DNA from: Streptomonospora nanhaiensis | GTDB taxonomy: Bacteria; Actinomycetota; Actinomycetes; Streptosporangiales; Streptosporangiaceae | Direction of reading: 5' to 3' | Assembly: GCF_013410565.1 (NCBI RefSeq) | Contig: NZ_JACCFO010000001.1 | Location: 3,596,001 to 3,660,000 of the forward strand | DNA length: 64,000 nt | Part shown: piece by piece, positions 44,810 to 54,220 of the stretch | How positions within the stretch are numbered: the stretch's first letter is position 1 | Layout: each line of letters begins with the position of its first letter | Notes under the pieces: model-generated | What the model saw: the letters and a program-made list of their open reading frames with translations, nothing else | The model's database searches: none | Told to the model about the DNA's origin: nothing | Position numbers and translations under genes: made by a program

Positions 44810-46186
44810 ATGCCCGACGACGCCTCCGCCGACGACGCCGCCTCCACCGCCCCGGAGGCCGAGAACCCCGGCGACACCTCCGAATCCGGCACGCCCGGCG
44901 GCGCGGACACCCCCGCGCCCCCGCGCCGCCGCCGCCGGCGGGCGCTGGCGTGGACCGCCGCGGCCGTGGCGGCGCTCCTGGTGGCGGGCACCGGCACCTC
45001 CTACGCCTACTACCGGTCGCTGCGCGCCAACATGGTCCGCCACGACCTGGACGCCGCTCTGGTGGAGGAGGAGCGCCCGGACAAGATCGGCGACGACCTC
45101 AACATCCTGTTCATCGGCTCCGACGGCCGCGAGGGCGGAAACGCCGCCTACGGCGGCCGGGACTTCGTCGGCGAGCGCTCCGACGCGCTGATGCTCGCCC
45201 ACATCTCCCCCGACGGCGGCGTGCAGGTGGTCAACTTCCCCCGCGACTCCCTCGTGCAGATCCCCGACTGCGCGCCCTACGGCGAGACCGAGGGCACCGA
45301 GAGCTACTACGGCATGATCAACGCCGCGCTCTTCCACGGCGGCCCGCCGTGCGTCGTCAAGACCATCGAGTCGCTGACCGACGTCCGCATCGACCACTTC
45401 GCCCACCTGAGCTTCGTGGGCTTCCGCGACATGGTGGAGGCCATCGGCGGCGTCGAGATGTGCATCCCCGAGCCCATGCGCGACGTGCGCGCCCAGCTCG
45501 ACCTGGAGGCCGGCCGCCAGCGGCTCGACGGCGAGGAGGCGCTGGCGTTCGTCCGCGCCCGCTACGAGATCGGCGACGGCGGCGACATCGGCCGCATCGA
45601 CCGCCAGCAGATGTTCCTCGGCGCCCTCGCCGACGAGGTCACCGGCAGCGGGGTCCTCACCGACCCGCGCAAAACCACCGCGCTGCTGGAGGCGGTCACC
45701 GAGCACACCGGCACCGACGACGACTTCGACCTGCCGACGATGATCTCGATCGGCTCCACGCTCGCCGGGGTGGAGCTGTCCGACATCGCGTTCTACACCG
45801 TGCCCTGGCAGCAGGCCCCCTTCGACCCCAACCGCGTGGTGTGGGACCCCGAGCTCTCGGCCGAGCTCTTCGCCGCCATCAAGAACGACCGGCCCGTGGA
45901 CGACCAGTTCCTGGTGACCGGCGGCGGCGCCGAGGAGGAGCGGGACGGCGCGGCGGCGCCGGCGCCCCCCGCCCCCGGTGCCGAGCCGGTCGCCCCCGGG
46001 GAGTCCACCGAGGCGGCGGCACCGTCCGAGGCGGCGGTGTCGCCGGTGAGCGGCCAGGCCGACGGCACCGATCCGGCCGGCCGGGTCCAGGGCCGCGACG
46101 CAACGTCGAACCCGTGCGCCAACGGGCTGGGCGACGGCACCGGGGACGCGGCGGACACCGCCGGCGCGGCGGGCGCACGGCACTAG
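44810..46186 (+). CDS. LCP (LytR-CpsA-Psr) family wall-polymer ligase
   Basis: The 458-residue protein has a disordered acidic N-terminus, an Arg-rich stretch before one membrane helix (about 44-66), then the LCP domain: NILFIGSDGREGG, RSDALMLAHISP, VVNFPRDSLVQIPD, IDHFAHLSFVGF and GEEALAFVRARYEIGDGGDIGRIDRQQMFL. Such enzymes attach teichoic acid or arabinogalactan-type glycans to peptidoglycan. A 90-residue Ala/Pro/Glu-rich tail ends with DATSNPCANGLGDGTGDAAD, seen in many actinobacterial LCP proteins. Confidence 0.92.
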   Translation: MPDDASADDAASTAPEAENPGDTSESGTPGGADTPAPPRRRRRRALAWTAAAVAALLVAGTGTSYAYYRSLRANMVRHDLDAALVEEERPDKIGDDLNILFIGSDGREGGNAAYGGRDFVGERSDALMLAHISPDGGVQVVNFPRDSLVQIPDCAPYGETEGTESYYGMINAALFHGGPPCVVKTIESLTDVRIDHFAHLSFVGFRDMVEAIGGVEMCIPEPMRDVRAQLDLEAGRQRLDGEEALAFVRARYEIGDGGDIGRIDRQQMFLGALADEVTGSGVLTDPRKTTALLEAVTEHTGTDDDFDLPTMISIGSTLAGVELSDIAFYTVPWQQAPFDPNRVVWDPELSAELFAAIKNDRPVDDQFLVTGGGAEEERDGAAAPAPPAPGAEPVAPGESTEAAAPSEAAVSPVSGQADGTDPAGRVQGRDATSNPCANGLGDGTGDAADTAGAAGARH

Positions 46187-46202
46187 CCGGGGGACGGGCG
46201 AG

Positions 46203-46220
46203 ACGGGCGGTTCCGCCCGT
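46203..46220 (+). terminator. hairpin after LCP gene
   Basis: ACGGGCGG-TT-CCGCCCGT forms an 8-bp stem 16 bases after the stop. With only two unpaired bases the real loop must be larger, so it is weaker than other terminators in the window. Confidence 0.4.
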
Positions 46221-46436
46221 TACGGCCCGTCACCAGCACGGACTTCCCGATAATTCCCAACAAAAACCGAGTTTCCGCGAACCAAACCACCCTGTCCGCG
46301 CGTCACAATGTCGGGCACCATCGGTCCCGCACCGCACAGCGGCCCCGCGCGCCCCCGCTCCCCTCGCGATGGCACCCTCCCCACCGCCACGACCGGGAGC
46401 ACACCCCCGCTCACGACGACCTGGAGGACCCCCGAC

Positions 46437-47696
46437 GTGACCTTCCGCATCTCCCGCTCTCCGGCCGCCGCGCTGTGTGTGGCCGCCACCGTCCTGCTCG
46501 CGGCCTCGGCCTGCAGCACCGGCGAAGGCGACCTCGCCAACGAGGAGCCCTCGGCCCCGCAGGCCGAGGTCACCATCACCCCCGAGGACGGCGGCTCCGA
46601 GGTCCGCCCGGACTCCCCCATCGTGGTCAGCGCGCAGGGCGGCACCATCACCGACGTCCAGGTCGAGCAGTCGGTCGCCGAGGGCCAGGGCGACTCCGGC
46701 ATGACCGGCACGCTCAACAAGGACAAGACCGAGTGGGTGAGCGACTGGACGCTGACCCCCGGCAGCGAGGTCACCGTGACCGCCGTCGCCGAGAACGAGG
46801 CGGGCAAGGAGACCGAGGTGATCAGCGAGTTCAGCACCGCGCCCGCCGTCGAGGGCCAGCGGCTGGAGATCGCCAACGTCGTGCCCGCCGCCGACGAGGA
46901 GGTCGGCGTGGGCATGCCGATCATCGTCGACTTCGACCTGCCGGTCGAGAACAAGGCGCAGGTCGAGGCGGCCATGGAGGTCACCTCCGAGAAGCCCGCC
47001 CAGGGCGCGTGGAACTGGGTCACCGACCAGCAGGCGGTGTTCCGGCCCGAGAAGTACTGGGAGCCCGGCCAGCGGGTCGACGTCAACCTGCACCTGGCCG
47101 GCGTCGCGGCCGCCGAGGGCGTCTACGGCGTCGAGGACCGCGAGTTCTCCTTCCAGGTGGGCCGCGAGCAGATCACCACGATCGACGAGGACGAGCACCA
47201 CATGACCGTGGAGCGCGACGGCGAGGTGATCAAGGAGTTCCCGGTCAGCCTGGGCATGGCCACCACCGAGGCGTACACCACCACCAGCGGAACCCACGTG
47301 ACCATGGAGTTCCAGACCAACTACCGCATGAGCAACGACACCCTCGGGGTCTCCCCCGACTCCCCCGAGTACTACGAGGAGTTCGTCGCCTACGCGGTCC
47401 GCATCTCCAACTCCGGCGAGTTCCTGCACACCGCCGACTGGAACTACCAGCTCGGCGAGGCCAACACCAGCCACGGCTGCGTCAACATGAGCACGGCCGA
47501 CTCCCAGTGGTTCTACGAGAACAGCCTCCTGGGCGACCCGGTGGACATCACCGGCACCGCCCGCGAGCTGGAGTGGAACAACGGCTGGGGCTTCTGGCAG
47601 CGCTCGTGGGACGACTGGGTCTCCAACAGCGCCACCGGCGAGGCCGACGACACCTCCAAGCCGGGCACCCCGGGCTCGCCCCACTTCCAGGAGTAG
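46437..47696 (+). CDS. L,D-transpeptidase lipoprotein (YkuD)
   Basis: The 419-residue protein has a lipoprotein signal with Cys26 (VLLAASAC), two Ig-like domains (about 50-250) as in mycobacterial LdtMt2, and a YkuD domain with His346 and Cys348 in the SHGCVNMS motif and an upstream HTADWNYQLGEANT. It makes 3-3 cross-links in peptidoglycan. A WGFWQRSWDDWV tail follows. GTG 46437 follows GGAGG at longer spacing. Confidence 0.93.
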   Translation: MTFRISRSPAAALCVAATVLLAASACSTGEGDLANEEPSAPQAEVTITPEDGGSEVRPDSPIVVSAQGGTITDVQVEQSVAEGQGDSGMTGTLNKDKTEWVSDWTLTPGSEVTVTAVAENEAGKETEVISEFSTAPAVEGQRLEIANVVPAADEEVGVGMPIIVDFDLPVENKAQVEAAMEVTSEKPAQGAWNWVTDQQAVFRPEKYWEPGQRVDVNLHLAGVAAAEGVYGVEDREFSFQVGREQITTIDEDEHHMTVERDGEVIKEFPVSLGMATTEAYTTTSGTHVTMEFQTNYRMSNDTLGVSPDSPEYYEEFVAYAVRISNSGEFLHTADWNYQLGEANTSHGCVNMSTADSQWFYENSLLGDPVDITGTARELEWNNGWGFWQRSWDDWVSNSATGEADDTSKPGTPGSPHFQE

Positions 47697-47731
47697 CGCC
47701 CGGCGGCCCCGCCGCCGCACCGACCGGACAG

Positions 47732-47762
47732 GGCCCGGTCCCCGCCACGGGGACCGGGCCTT
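47732..47762 (+). terminator. strong hairpin after the L,D-transpeptidase
   Basis: A 12-bp perfect stem GGCCCGGTCCCC (47732-47743) / GGGGACCGGGCC (47749-47760) with loop GCCAC is followed by TT. Confidence 0.7.
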
Positions 47763-48102
47763 GCGCCGTTCACGCCCGGTGCCGAAGGACCGGCCGGGCG
47801 GCGGCGCCCGCGGGCGCCGGGCACGAAGAAGGGGGCCTCGGGCGGCGCCGGCTCCGCTCACCCCGCCCCGGACGACCCCCACAGTCTCCGGGGCTTCCCA
47901 CGGGTCGGAACCTGCTACCGCTGCGCCCGAGGCCCCCGCACTCCGCCCACCAGGGGTGGGGGAGGCTGGGCGGCGGGGCCGCGCCAGGGCGGCCCGGGAA
48001 CCCCCACAGTTCCCAGGACGCCCCCGCGGCGCGGCCACCGCGCGCCCGGTTCGGCGCCCCCTCCGCCGCCGGAGGCGGACCGGAGGGGCGGCGCCTCCAG
48101 GG
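47763..48102. other. 340-base gene-free stretch
   Basis: The stretch is GC-rich and lies between convergent genes. The phrase CCCCCACAGT occurs twice (near 47876 and 48003), about 127 bases apart. Nothing else is recognised. Confidence 0.4.
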
Positions 48103-49233
48103 TTAGATCGTGGGCAGGCCGACGCCCTGGGCCGCGTCCACCACGCCGGTCGCGCCGGCGCCGGTGCCGGCCGACTCCACGACGTCGGCCACGGCCTGCT
48201 CGGTGTCGACCTGCTGGGCCACCTCCTCGACCGAGGGGGCCTGCTGGTTGACGGTCTCGACGCCCTGGTTCACCTCGGCCGCGCCGGGCACGCCGGCCTC
48301 CTCCAGTGCGCCGAGGTCGCCGCCCTGGGCGTCCAGGGTCACCGGGACCTCGGGCAGGGCGTCGGTCACGGCGGCGGTGGAGGGCTCGGGCAGCTCCGGC
48401 AGCTGGGCGGCCAGCTCGCGCGTCTGCTCGGTGGTGCGCGGCAGCAGCGTGCCGACGGTGCGCTCGACGGCCAGGCCGGTCGCCGCACCGGCGATCTCGG
48501 CGGGCGTGCCGTCCACGGCGACCGGCACCTCGCGGGTGCCGGGGACCTCGTTGCTCATGGGCAGCGTGCCCCCGGCGGGCAGCAGCCGGTTGGCGGTGCT
48601 GTGCACGGTCCCGTTCACCCCGTTGACCGGCAGCCCCGGCAGCTCGGCGGTCCGGTGGACCTCGTGGCTCAGCGGCAGCGTGCCGCCCTCGTGCAGCAGC
48701 TGGTTGGCCGTGCTGTGCACGGTGCCGGTCACGCCGTGCACGGCGGGCAGCAGCTCGGTGGCCTGGGGCAGGGGCAGCGGGCCGCGGGAGTCGGGCACGA
48801 CGTCGGCCGCGGGCAGGGTCTGGGCGGTCGGCAGCTCGGACTCACCCGGCAGCGGCGCCGTCTGCGGGAGGGTGGCCCCGCCCGTGCCGACGAGCCGCCC
48901 CACGCGGTCGACGTGGCCCTGGGTGGTGTCGAGGTGCCGCTGGACCTGCGGTCCCACGTGGGACATGTCGCCCAGCGGGGTCGCCACGTTCTCGGTGCCG
49001 GGCGCGGGCAGCGCGGTCGCCAGGTCCGCGTTCTCGGCCAGGTGGGTGACGGTGCCGCCGAGGCCGGCGGGCAGCCCCACCACGGCGGGCGAGTCGGTGA
49101 CGGGGAGGGAGTCAGTTGCGCTCATGGCGCCCGTGACGTCGGCTCCGGCCACACCCGCGCCGAACGCGACGAAACCTGCGGCACCGACCGCCACCAGAGC
49201 GGCCTTGGCGGAGCTGCGAGCGAACTGGAACAT
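48103..49233 (-). CDS. secreted protein with internal repeats, unknown function
   Basis: The 376-residue protein has a signal peptide (about 1-31, ending AGVAGAD) and a Pro/Leu/Thr-rich mature part with no known domain. Two copies of GTVHSTAN-X-LL-X2-GGTLP-X-S-X-EV (spaced by 38 residues) and frequent ELP/LPE phrases suggest a repetitive extracellular structure. ATG 49233 follows GGAAGGA. No cell-wall anchor or lipobox is seen. The style resembles secreted proteins of sporulating actinomycetes, but I cannot assign a family. Confidence 0.75.
   Translation of the reverse strand: MFQFARSSAKAALVAVGAAGFVAFGAGVAGADVTGAMSATDSLPVTDSPAVVGLPAGLGGTVTHLAENADLATALPAPGTENVATPLGDMSHVGPQVQRHLDTTQGHVDRVGRLVGTGGATLPQTAPLPGESELPTAQTLPAADVVPDSRGPLPLPQATELLPAVHGVTGTVHSTANQLLHEGGTLPLSHEVHRTAELPGLPVNGVNGTVHSTANRLLPAGGTLPMSNEVPGTREVPVAVDGTPAEIAGAATGLAVERTVGTLLPRTTEQTRELAAQLPELPEPSTAAVTDALPEVPVTLDAQGGDLGALEEAGVPGAAEVNQGVETVNQQAPSVEEVAQQVDTEQAVADVVESAGTGAGATGVVDAAQGVGLPTI
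48547..48733 (-). repeat. two direct repeat units inside the secreted protein gene
   Basis: The units at 48547-48620 and 48661-48733 repeat at 114 bases (38 codons) and encode near-identical GTVHSTAN motifs. The period is a multiple of three, so the repeat keeps frame. Confidence 0.6.
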
Positions 49234-49666
49234 GGAAAACGTCCTTCCGAGTGGTCTGTTCGTGCGGTCTGCGTTGCCTGTGGGCGGACCCGGAGTCCGC
49301 CCGCCGCGTCCGGAGCCCTGGCCGGGGGCCCGTGCGCGGTGCGTTGTCTTGTGGGGTCTTGCTCTCCCGGGTGCGCCGCGACCGTGCGTGGCGCGCACGG
49401 AGACGGGACACCGGGATCAGCCTGAGTGTCTGGCGGACCTCGGACTGACGTGAACCTCGCGGTCGGTGCGCCCGCTGTGCCGTGCCGGGCGCCGTGATGG
49501 CGCGGGGCCGGGGAGCGCGGGGCTCACGTCAGCCTCCAGAGGGCGGGGTGCGGCCGGGCCGTTGGAGGGCCGGGCGCAGCGCCGCTGGAGCCGGTCGCCG
49601 GAGAGGGCGCGCGTGCCGGACCGGGGCGCGGGGACACCGGTGCGCGAACGCGGCGGGGCGGGCCGG
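49234..49666. other. intergenic region, 433 bases
   Basis: No gene is supported. It is very GC-rich and lies between two same-direction secreted-protein genes. It must contain the promoter of the gene ending at 48103. Confidence 0.4.
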
Positions 49667-50749
49667 CTAGTCGGGCGAGAAGGTGGGCTCGCCGCCGAGG
49701 TCGCGGGGAGCCGCGGCCAGGGCGCGGCGGTCGCAGGGCAGCAGCCCGGCGGCCGGCGCGGCCGAGGAGGCCACCGGGAGGTAGGCCGCGCAGAAGCCGC
49801 CGTACTGGGGGGCCTGCGGGGCGGAGCCGACCGTGGCGGCGGAGGCTGGCGGGTCGGCGGCGTCGGGCACCGAACCGGTCTCCGCGCCGTCGGCGGGCTC
49901 GGCCGCCGCGTCGGCGGCGGGCACGGTGAGAGCGGCGGCGCCGGCGGACGGGGCCGTCCCGCCGCGCGGGGCGGTCCGGGCGTGCCGGTCGTCGTCCGCG
50001 CGGCCGGCGGAGTCGCCGGCGGTGCGCCGGGCGGTGTCGCCGTCCGGCTGGGCGGCGGGCGCGCCGGTCAGGTCGAGCCCGGGGAGCACGGCCGCGCCGC
50101 GGCCCAGGCCGGGCGCGAAGGGGCTCATGCCCAGGTCGGGCAGGCCGGCGGACGGGCGGCCGGAGGCCGCGGCGACGGAGTCGGCGGCGGCGTGGTCGGG
50201 CGGTCCGACGGAGAGCGGGACCGCGCGGCCGGCGTCGCGGCCGATACCGCGCACCGCGTCCACGGCGGTGCCCAGGTCCGCGGAGCCTCCCTTGCCGGCG
50301 CCGGAGGCGCGCGAGGGGCCGCCGGATCCCGGAGCCGGGTCCGTGTCGGCCGGGTCCACCGCGTCCGCGGCCGGAGCCGGGGCGGAGGCCTCGGGAACGG
50401 CGGGGGGTTCGGGCGCGGGAGGCTCCACCGGCACCGCGGTGTCGGCGGATGCCGGCTGCGGCGGTGTCTCGGCGGCGGGCGCGCCGGCGGCCGGGACGGG
50501 CGCCTCGGCGCCGGCTCCGGCGCCGTGGGCGCCGGCGGGGGTGTCCGCCACCCGCTCGCTCACGGCGTTCGCTCCGGCGCCCAACTGCCCCTGGAGCGCG
50601 GCGTCGGCCGCGGCCGGAGCCGCGCCGGCGAACCACGCGCCGGCGAGCACCCCGGCGACCAGCAGCCACCGGCGCGCGGGAGTCCGCCCGGCCGCGCGCA
50701 CGGCCGCGGCGACGCGCGCTGCGCGTCCCGTGCGGCCGGTGGTCGGCAT
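49667..50749 (-). CDS. secreted Ala/Pro-rich protein, unknown function
   Basis: The 360-residue protein has a twin-arginine-less signal region after a basic start (ARRWLLVAGVLAGAWFAGAAPAAADA, about 25-50) and a long Ala/Pro/Gly-rich mature chain. Only the C-terminal segment YGGFCAAYLPVASS...LLPCDRRAL has two cysteines. The low complexity prevents assignment. ATG 50749 follows AAGGG. Confidence 0.65.
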   Translation of the reverse strand: MPTTGRTGRAARVAAAVRAAGRTPARRWLLVAGVLAGAWFAGAAPAAADAALQGQLGAGANAVSERVADTPAGAHGAGAGAEAPVPAAGAPAAETPPQPASADTAVPVEPPAPEPPAVPEASAPAPAADAVDPADTDPAPGSGGPSRASGAGKGGSADLGTAVDAVRGIGRDAGRAVPLSVGPPDHAAADSVAAASGRPSAGLPDLGMSPFAPGLGRGAAVLPGLDLTGAPAAQPDGDTARRTAGDSAGRADDDRHARTAPRGGTAPSAGAAALTVPAADAAAEPADGAETGSVPDAADPPASAATVGSAPQAPQYGGFCAAYLPVASSAAPAAGLLPCDRRALAAAPRDLGGEPTFSPD

Positions 50750-51505
50750 GGCGGTCCCTTCGCCGTGGCGGTGGAGTGCTGTGCGCCGCGGTCTCCCGCG
50801 GTGCCCCAGGGTGGGCCGGTGGGGCCGGCGGTCTCGAAGAAGACGCCGGACGCCACTGGATCGGGGCGGCGGGATGCCCCGGTTTCGGACACCGGGGCCC
50901 ACACGGATTCCGGACCCGAAACCAGGGTCCGTATCCCCGACAGAACGCGACCGTAGCACGACAGCTACAGATCACAACCGTGATCCGCGAAATTTCTCGC
51001 ACCGTACACGCCGTATGCCCCCGCGTATCCGGTTCGTTCTCCGGGGAGTCTCCCGGGAAGACGGCCGCGCGGCGAGGTGAATCGGCCCTCGGCGCCCGCC
51101 CGGACCGGCATGTCCGCCCGGGCCCCCGGACGGGCCGGTCCGGCGCCGCCCGGAGCGGCGGCCTCCGGCGGCCGCGCCGGGCGGGCCACCCGGAGCCCGG
51201 CCGCCCGGCCGGCGCCCCCCGCACGCGGACGGCACCCCTTCCCTCGCACTGACCTGGGGGCTCCGGCGGCGCCCCGGCGGCCCTCGCGGCACCGCCACAG
51301 CGGCGGCCGCCGCTGTGAAACCGCTTCCCCGAACCGGTGCCGTATCCTGCCCTGAACCCGGTCCGTCGCCCCGCGGAAACCGGTAACGCCGGACGATCGC
51401 CCCTGGGCCGGTCGCGGTGGGTACACCCCTCAGCCCGTCCGCGCCGCCACCGGCCGCACCCGATCGGCCGCAGCGAGTACGTATGCACCCGGAGGTGTGC
51501 ATCCG
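50750..51505. promoter_or_regulatory. divergent promoter region of secreted protein and sensor kinase
   Basis: This 756-base region has an AT-richer patch (50880-51020) and the palindrome GATCAC-AACC-GTGATC (50970-50985). The rest is GC-rich with no gene. GGAGG at 51491-51495 serves the kinase gene. Confidence 0.45.
50970..50985. promoter_or_regulatory. GATCAC-N4-GTGATC palindrome
   Basis: A perfect 6-bp inverted repeat lies in the AT-richer patch upstream of the secreted protein gene. The binding protein is unknown; half-site orientation is opposite to a Crp site. Confidence 0.45.
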
Positions 51506-53275
51506 ATGTCCGATACCCCGGAACGTTCCTTCCTCCCCCACATGGGCCTGGACGAGTTGATCTCCGAACTGCACGTCCGCCTCGAATCGGCGCTGTCGAC
51601 CCGCGACCGCGTGCACTCCCTGCTGGAGGCCGTCCTCTCCATCGGCAGCGACCTCGACCTGGCCACGGTCCTGCGGCGGCTCACCCAGGCCGCGGCCAAC
51701 CTGGTCGACGCCCGCTACGCCGGACTCGGCGTCATCGGCGAGGACGGCCGCTTCGCCGAGTTCATCCCCGTCGGGCTCACCGAGGAGGAGACCGGCCGCA
51801 TCCCCGTCTTCCCCTTCGGCACCGGCATCCTCGCGGTCCCCACCCGCGACCGCGCCAGCCTGCGCCTGCGCGACCTGGGCGAGCACCCCGACTTCCAGGG
51901 CTTCCCCAAGGGCCACCCGCCGATGACCTCGTTCCTGGGCGTGCCCGTGCAGGTCCGCGACGAGGTGTTCGGCAACCTCTACCTCACCGAGAAGCGCAAC
52001 GGCGAGGAGTTCGACGAGGAGGACGAGGCCGTCGTCACCGCGCTGGCCACCGCGGCCGGCGTGGCCATCGAGAACGCCCGGCTGTATGAGGAGACCCGGC
52101 TGCGCGAGCGCTGGCTGGCGGCCTCCACCGAGGTCACCACGCGGCTGCTGTCGGGCGACGACACCGACGAGGTCCTCGGCTACCTCGCGCGGCAGTCGCG
52201 CGAGATGTCGGGCGCCGACATCGCGGTGGTCCTGCTCCCCGACAGAAGCGAACGCAACCTCATCGCCAAGATCGCCGACGGAGCGGTGGCCGAGGAGATC
52301 CTGAACACGCCGATCGACATGTCCGACACCAAGTGCGGCTGGGTCTACCGCAACGGCGAGGCGGTGGCCATCTCCGACCTGCGGCACGCCAACTGCCCGA
52401 TGCTGACCCACCGCGGGTTCGGCCCCGGCCTGCTCGTGCCGATCGGCACGCCCGAGCACACCCGCGGCGTGCTGCTGCTGGGCAAGCACGACGCGCTCTC
52501 CCCGTTCAACGAGGCCACCCGCCGCATGATCGACGCGTTCTCCGCGCAGGCCGCGGTGGCCCTGGAGCTGGCCGAGACCCGGCGCGACGCCGAGCGGCTG
52601 GTGGTGCTGGAGGAGCGCGACCGCATCGCCAAGGACCTGCACGACGTGGTGATCCAGCGGCTCTTCGCCTCGGCCATGACGCTGATGAGCACGCTGCGGC
52701 TGATCGCCGACGCCGAGGCCGGCGACCGGGTGCAGCGCACCGTGGACGAACTGGACGAGACCATCCGCGAGATCCGCTCGACCGTGTTCGCGCTGCGCCA
52801 GCCCCCGCCGCCGCAGAACCTGACGCTGCGCGACCGGGTCCTGGCCACCACCGAGGGCGCCGCGCGCTCCCTGGGCTGCCAGCCGGGCGTGCGCCTGGAG
52901 GGCGCCATCGACACGTCGGTGCCCGAGGAGGTCGGCGACCAGCTCCTGGCGGTGCTCGGCGAGGCCCTGGCCAACGTGGCGCGGCACGCGCGCGCCTCGG
53001 AGGTGCACGTGTCGGTGGAGGCCGACCGCTGGCTCACCCTCCAGGTCCAGGACAACGGGCGCGGCATCTCCGAGAACGGGCGGCGCAGCGGCCTGCTCAA
53101 CCTGGCCGAGCGCGCCGACGCCCTCAGCGGCGAGTTCGCGGTGGAGTCGCGGCCCACCGGCGGCACCGCGCTGCGCTGGAGCGTTCCGCTGCACCCGGAG
53201 GAGCGGCGGCGCGCCGAGCAGCGGGCGGCGCGGCGCTCCCAGCGGGCCGGCCACGCCTCGCGGCGGGCGGGCTGA
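51506..53275 (+). CDS. DosS/DevS-like GAF sensor histidine kinase
   Basis: The 589-residue protein has two GAF domains (about 60-200 and 220-370), then a HisKA_3 dimerisation helix with His379 (ERDRIAKDLHDVVIQRLF) and a HATPase_c domain (EALANVARHARASEVHVSV, DNGRGI, GLLNLAERA). In the first GAF domain, GFPKGHPPMTSFLGVPV keeps His137, aligning with the haem ligand His149 of M. tuberculosis DosS. It may therefore sense O2, NO or redox (inference). ATG 51506 is ten bases from GGAGG. The cognate regulator gene is convergent, 30 bases downstream. Confidence 0.9.
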   Translation: MSDTPERSFLPHMGLDELISELHVRLESALSTRDRVHSLLEAVLSIGSDLDLATVLRRLTQAAANLVDARYAGLGVIGEDGRFAEFIPVGLTEEETGRIPVFPFGTGILAVPTRDRASLRLRDLGEHPDFQGFPKGHPPMTSFLGVPVQVRDEVFGNLYLTEKRNGEEFDEEDEAVVTALATAAGVAIENARLYEETRLRERWLAASTEVTTRLLSGDDTDEVLGYLARQSREMSGADIAVVLLPDRSERNLIAKIADGAVAEEILNTPIDMSDTKCGWVYRNGEAVAISDLRHANCPMLTHRGFGPGLLVPIGTPEHTRGVLLLGKHDALSPFNEATRRMIDAFSAQAAVALELAETRRDAERLVVLEERDRIAKDLHDVVIQRLFASAMTLMSTLRLIADAEAGDRVQRTVDELDETIREIRSTVFALRQPPPPQNLTLRDRVLATTEGAARSLGCQPGVRLEGAIDTSVPEEVGDQLLAVLGEALANVARHARASEVHVSVEADRWLTLQVQDNGRGISENGRRSGLLNLAERADALSGEFAVESRPTGGTALRWSVPLHPEERRRAEQRAARRSQRAGHASRRAG

Positions 53276-53305
53276 GGCGGGCGCCGGGCCGGGCGCGCGG
53301 AGGCC

Positions 53306-53977
53306 TCAGCGGCGCCTGCTGCGCAGCTCCGCCACGAGGATCGCGGCCTGGGTGCGGCGCTGGAGGTCCAGCTTGGACAGCAGGCTGGAGACGTAGTTCT
53401 TGACCGTCTTCTCGGCGAGGTAGAGCCGCTCGCCGATCTGCCGGTTGGTCAGGCCCTCGCCGATCAGGTCGAGGATCTGCCGCTCCTGGGGGCTCAGCTC
53501 GGCCAGGGGGTCGGGCTCGGGCGGGCCCTCGCGCAGCCGGTCGAGCATGCGCCCGGCGCTGGCGGGGTCGAGCAGGGAGCCCTCGGCGGCCACGGTGCGC
53601 ACGGCGCCCACGAGGTCGGCGCCGTGGATCTGCTTGAGGACGTAGCCCGCGGCCCCGGCCATCACCGCGTCGTAGAGGGCCTCGTCGTCGGCGAAGGAGG
53701 TCAGCATCAGGCAGGCGATCTCGGGGTGGCCGGAGCGGATCTCCCGGCACACGCTCACCCCCGACCCGCCCGGCAGCCGGACGTCGAGGACGGCGACGTC
53801 GGGGGCGGCCAGCGGGATGCGCGCGATGGCCTGCTCGGCGGTGCCGGCCTCGCCGACGACCACCATGTCCCCCTCGCCCTCCAGCATCGCGGCCACGCCG
53901 CGCCGGACGACCTCGTGGTCGTCGACCAGGAAGACCCGGATGGGGGTGGACTCCTCGCCCGGCTCGCCCGCCGTCAT
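53306..53977 (-). CDS. DosR/DevR-like NarL-family response regulator
   Basis: The 223-residue protein has a receiver domain with acidic pocket DD (19-20), phospho-acceptor Asp65 (VAVLDVRLPG), Lys115 (GYVLKQI), and a LuxR-type HTH (LSPQERQILDLIGEGLTNRQIGERLYLAEKTVKNYVSSLLSKLDLQRRTQAA). It closely resembles DosR/DevR. ATG 53977 follows GAGGG. A GGGAC-N4-GTCCC box 89 bases upstream of its start suggests autoregulation, as in M. tuberculosis. Confidence 0.92.
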   Translation of the reverse strand: MTAGEPGEESTPIRVFLVDDHEVVRRGVAAMLEGEGDMVVVGEAGTAEQAIARIPLAAPDVAVLDVRLPGGSGVSVCREIRSGHPEIACLMLTSFADDEALYDAVMAGAAGYVLKQIHGADLVGAVRTVAAEGSLLDPASAGRMLDRLREGPPEPDPLAELSPQERQILDLIGEGLTNRQIGERLYLAEKTVKNYVSSLLSKLDLQRRTQAAILVAELRSRRR

Positions 53978-54065
53978 GGTGGCCCTCGCTTCGCTCGTGT
54001 CCGCCGTTGGTACGACGGTAGTCCGCCGACGCGGAGCATATGCCGACAAAGGCCACGAATCGCCT

Positions 54066-54079
54066 GGGACCAAGGTCCC
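54066..54079. promoter_or_regulatory. DosR-box-like palindrome GGGACC-AA-GGTCCC
   Basis: This perfect 14-base palindrome matches the core of the mycobacterial DosR consensus (GGGACT-N2-AGTCCC) in GGGAC-N4-GTCCC. It lies upstream of the DosR-like regulator gene. An overlapping repeat AAGGT-CCCG-ACCTT follows at 54072-54085. Confidence 0.65.
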
Positions 54080-54220
54080 GACCTTGTTCGGGCCGGGCCG
54101 TAACGCCCCCGCCGCGCGGCCGGAGGCGCGCGGGCGCGCACCGGCCGCCGCGGGCCGGTGCGCGCCGGGCGTTCCGGCGCGCCCGTCCACAGCCTGTGGA
54201 CCGACTCCGCGCGGGCGGGG

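Noticed and set aside
48103-50749. Chaplin or rodlin genes
   Set aside because: The secreted proteins are too long and lack the chaplin core; the Ala/Pro-rich one is low complexity only.
50972-53254. 760-codon frame antisense to the sensor kinase
   Set aside because: The sense strand carries clear GAF and kinase motifs; this frame has none.
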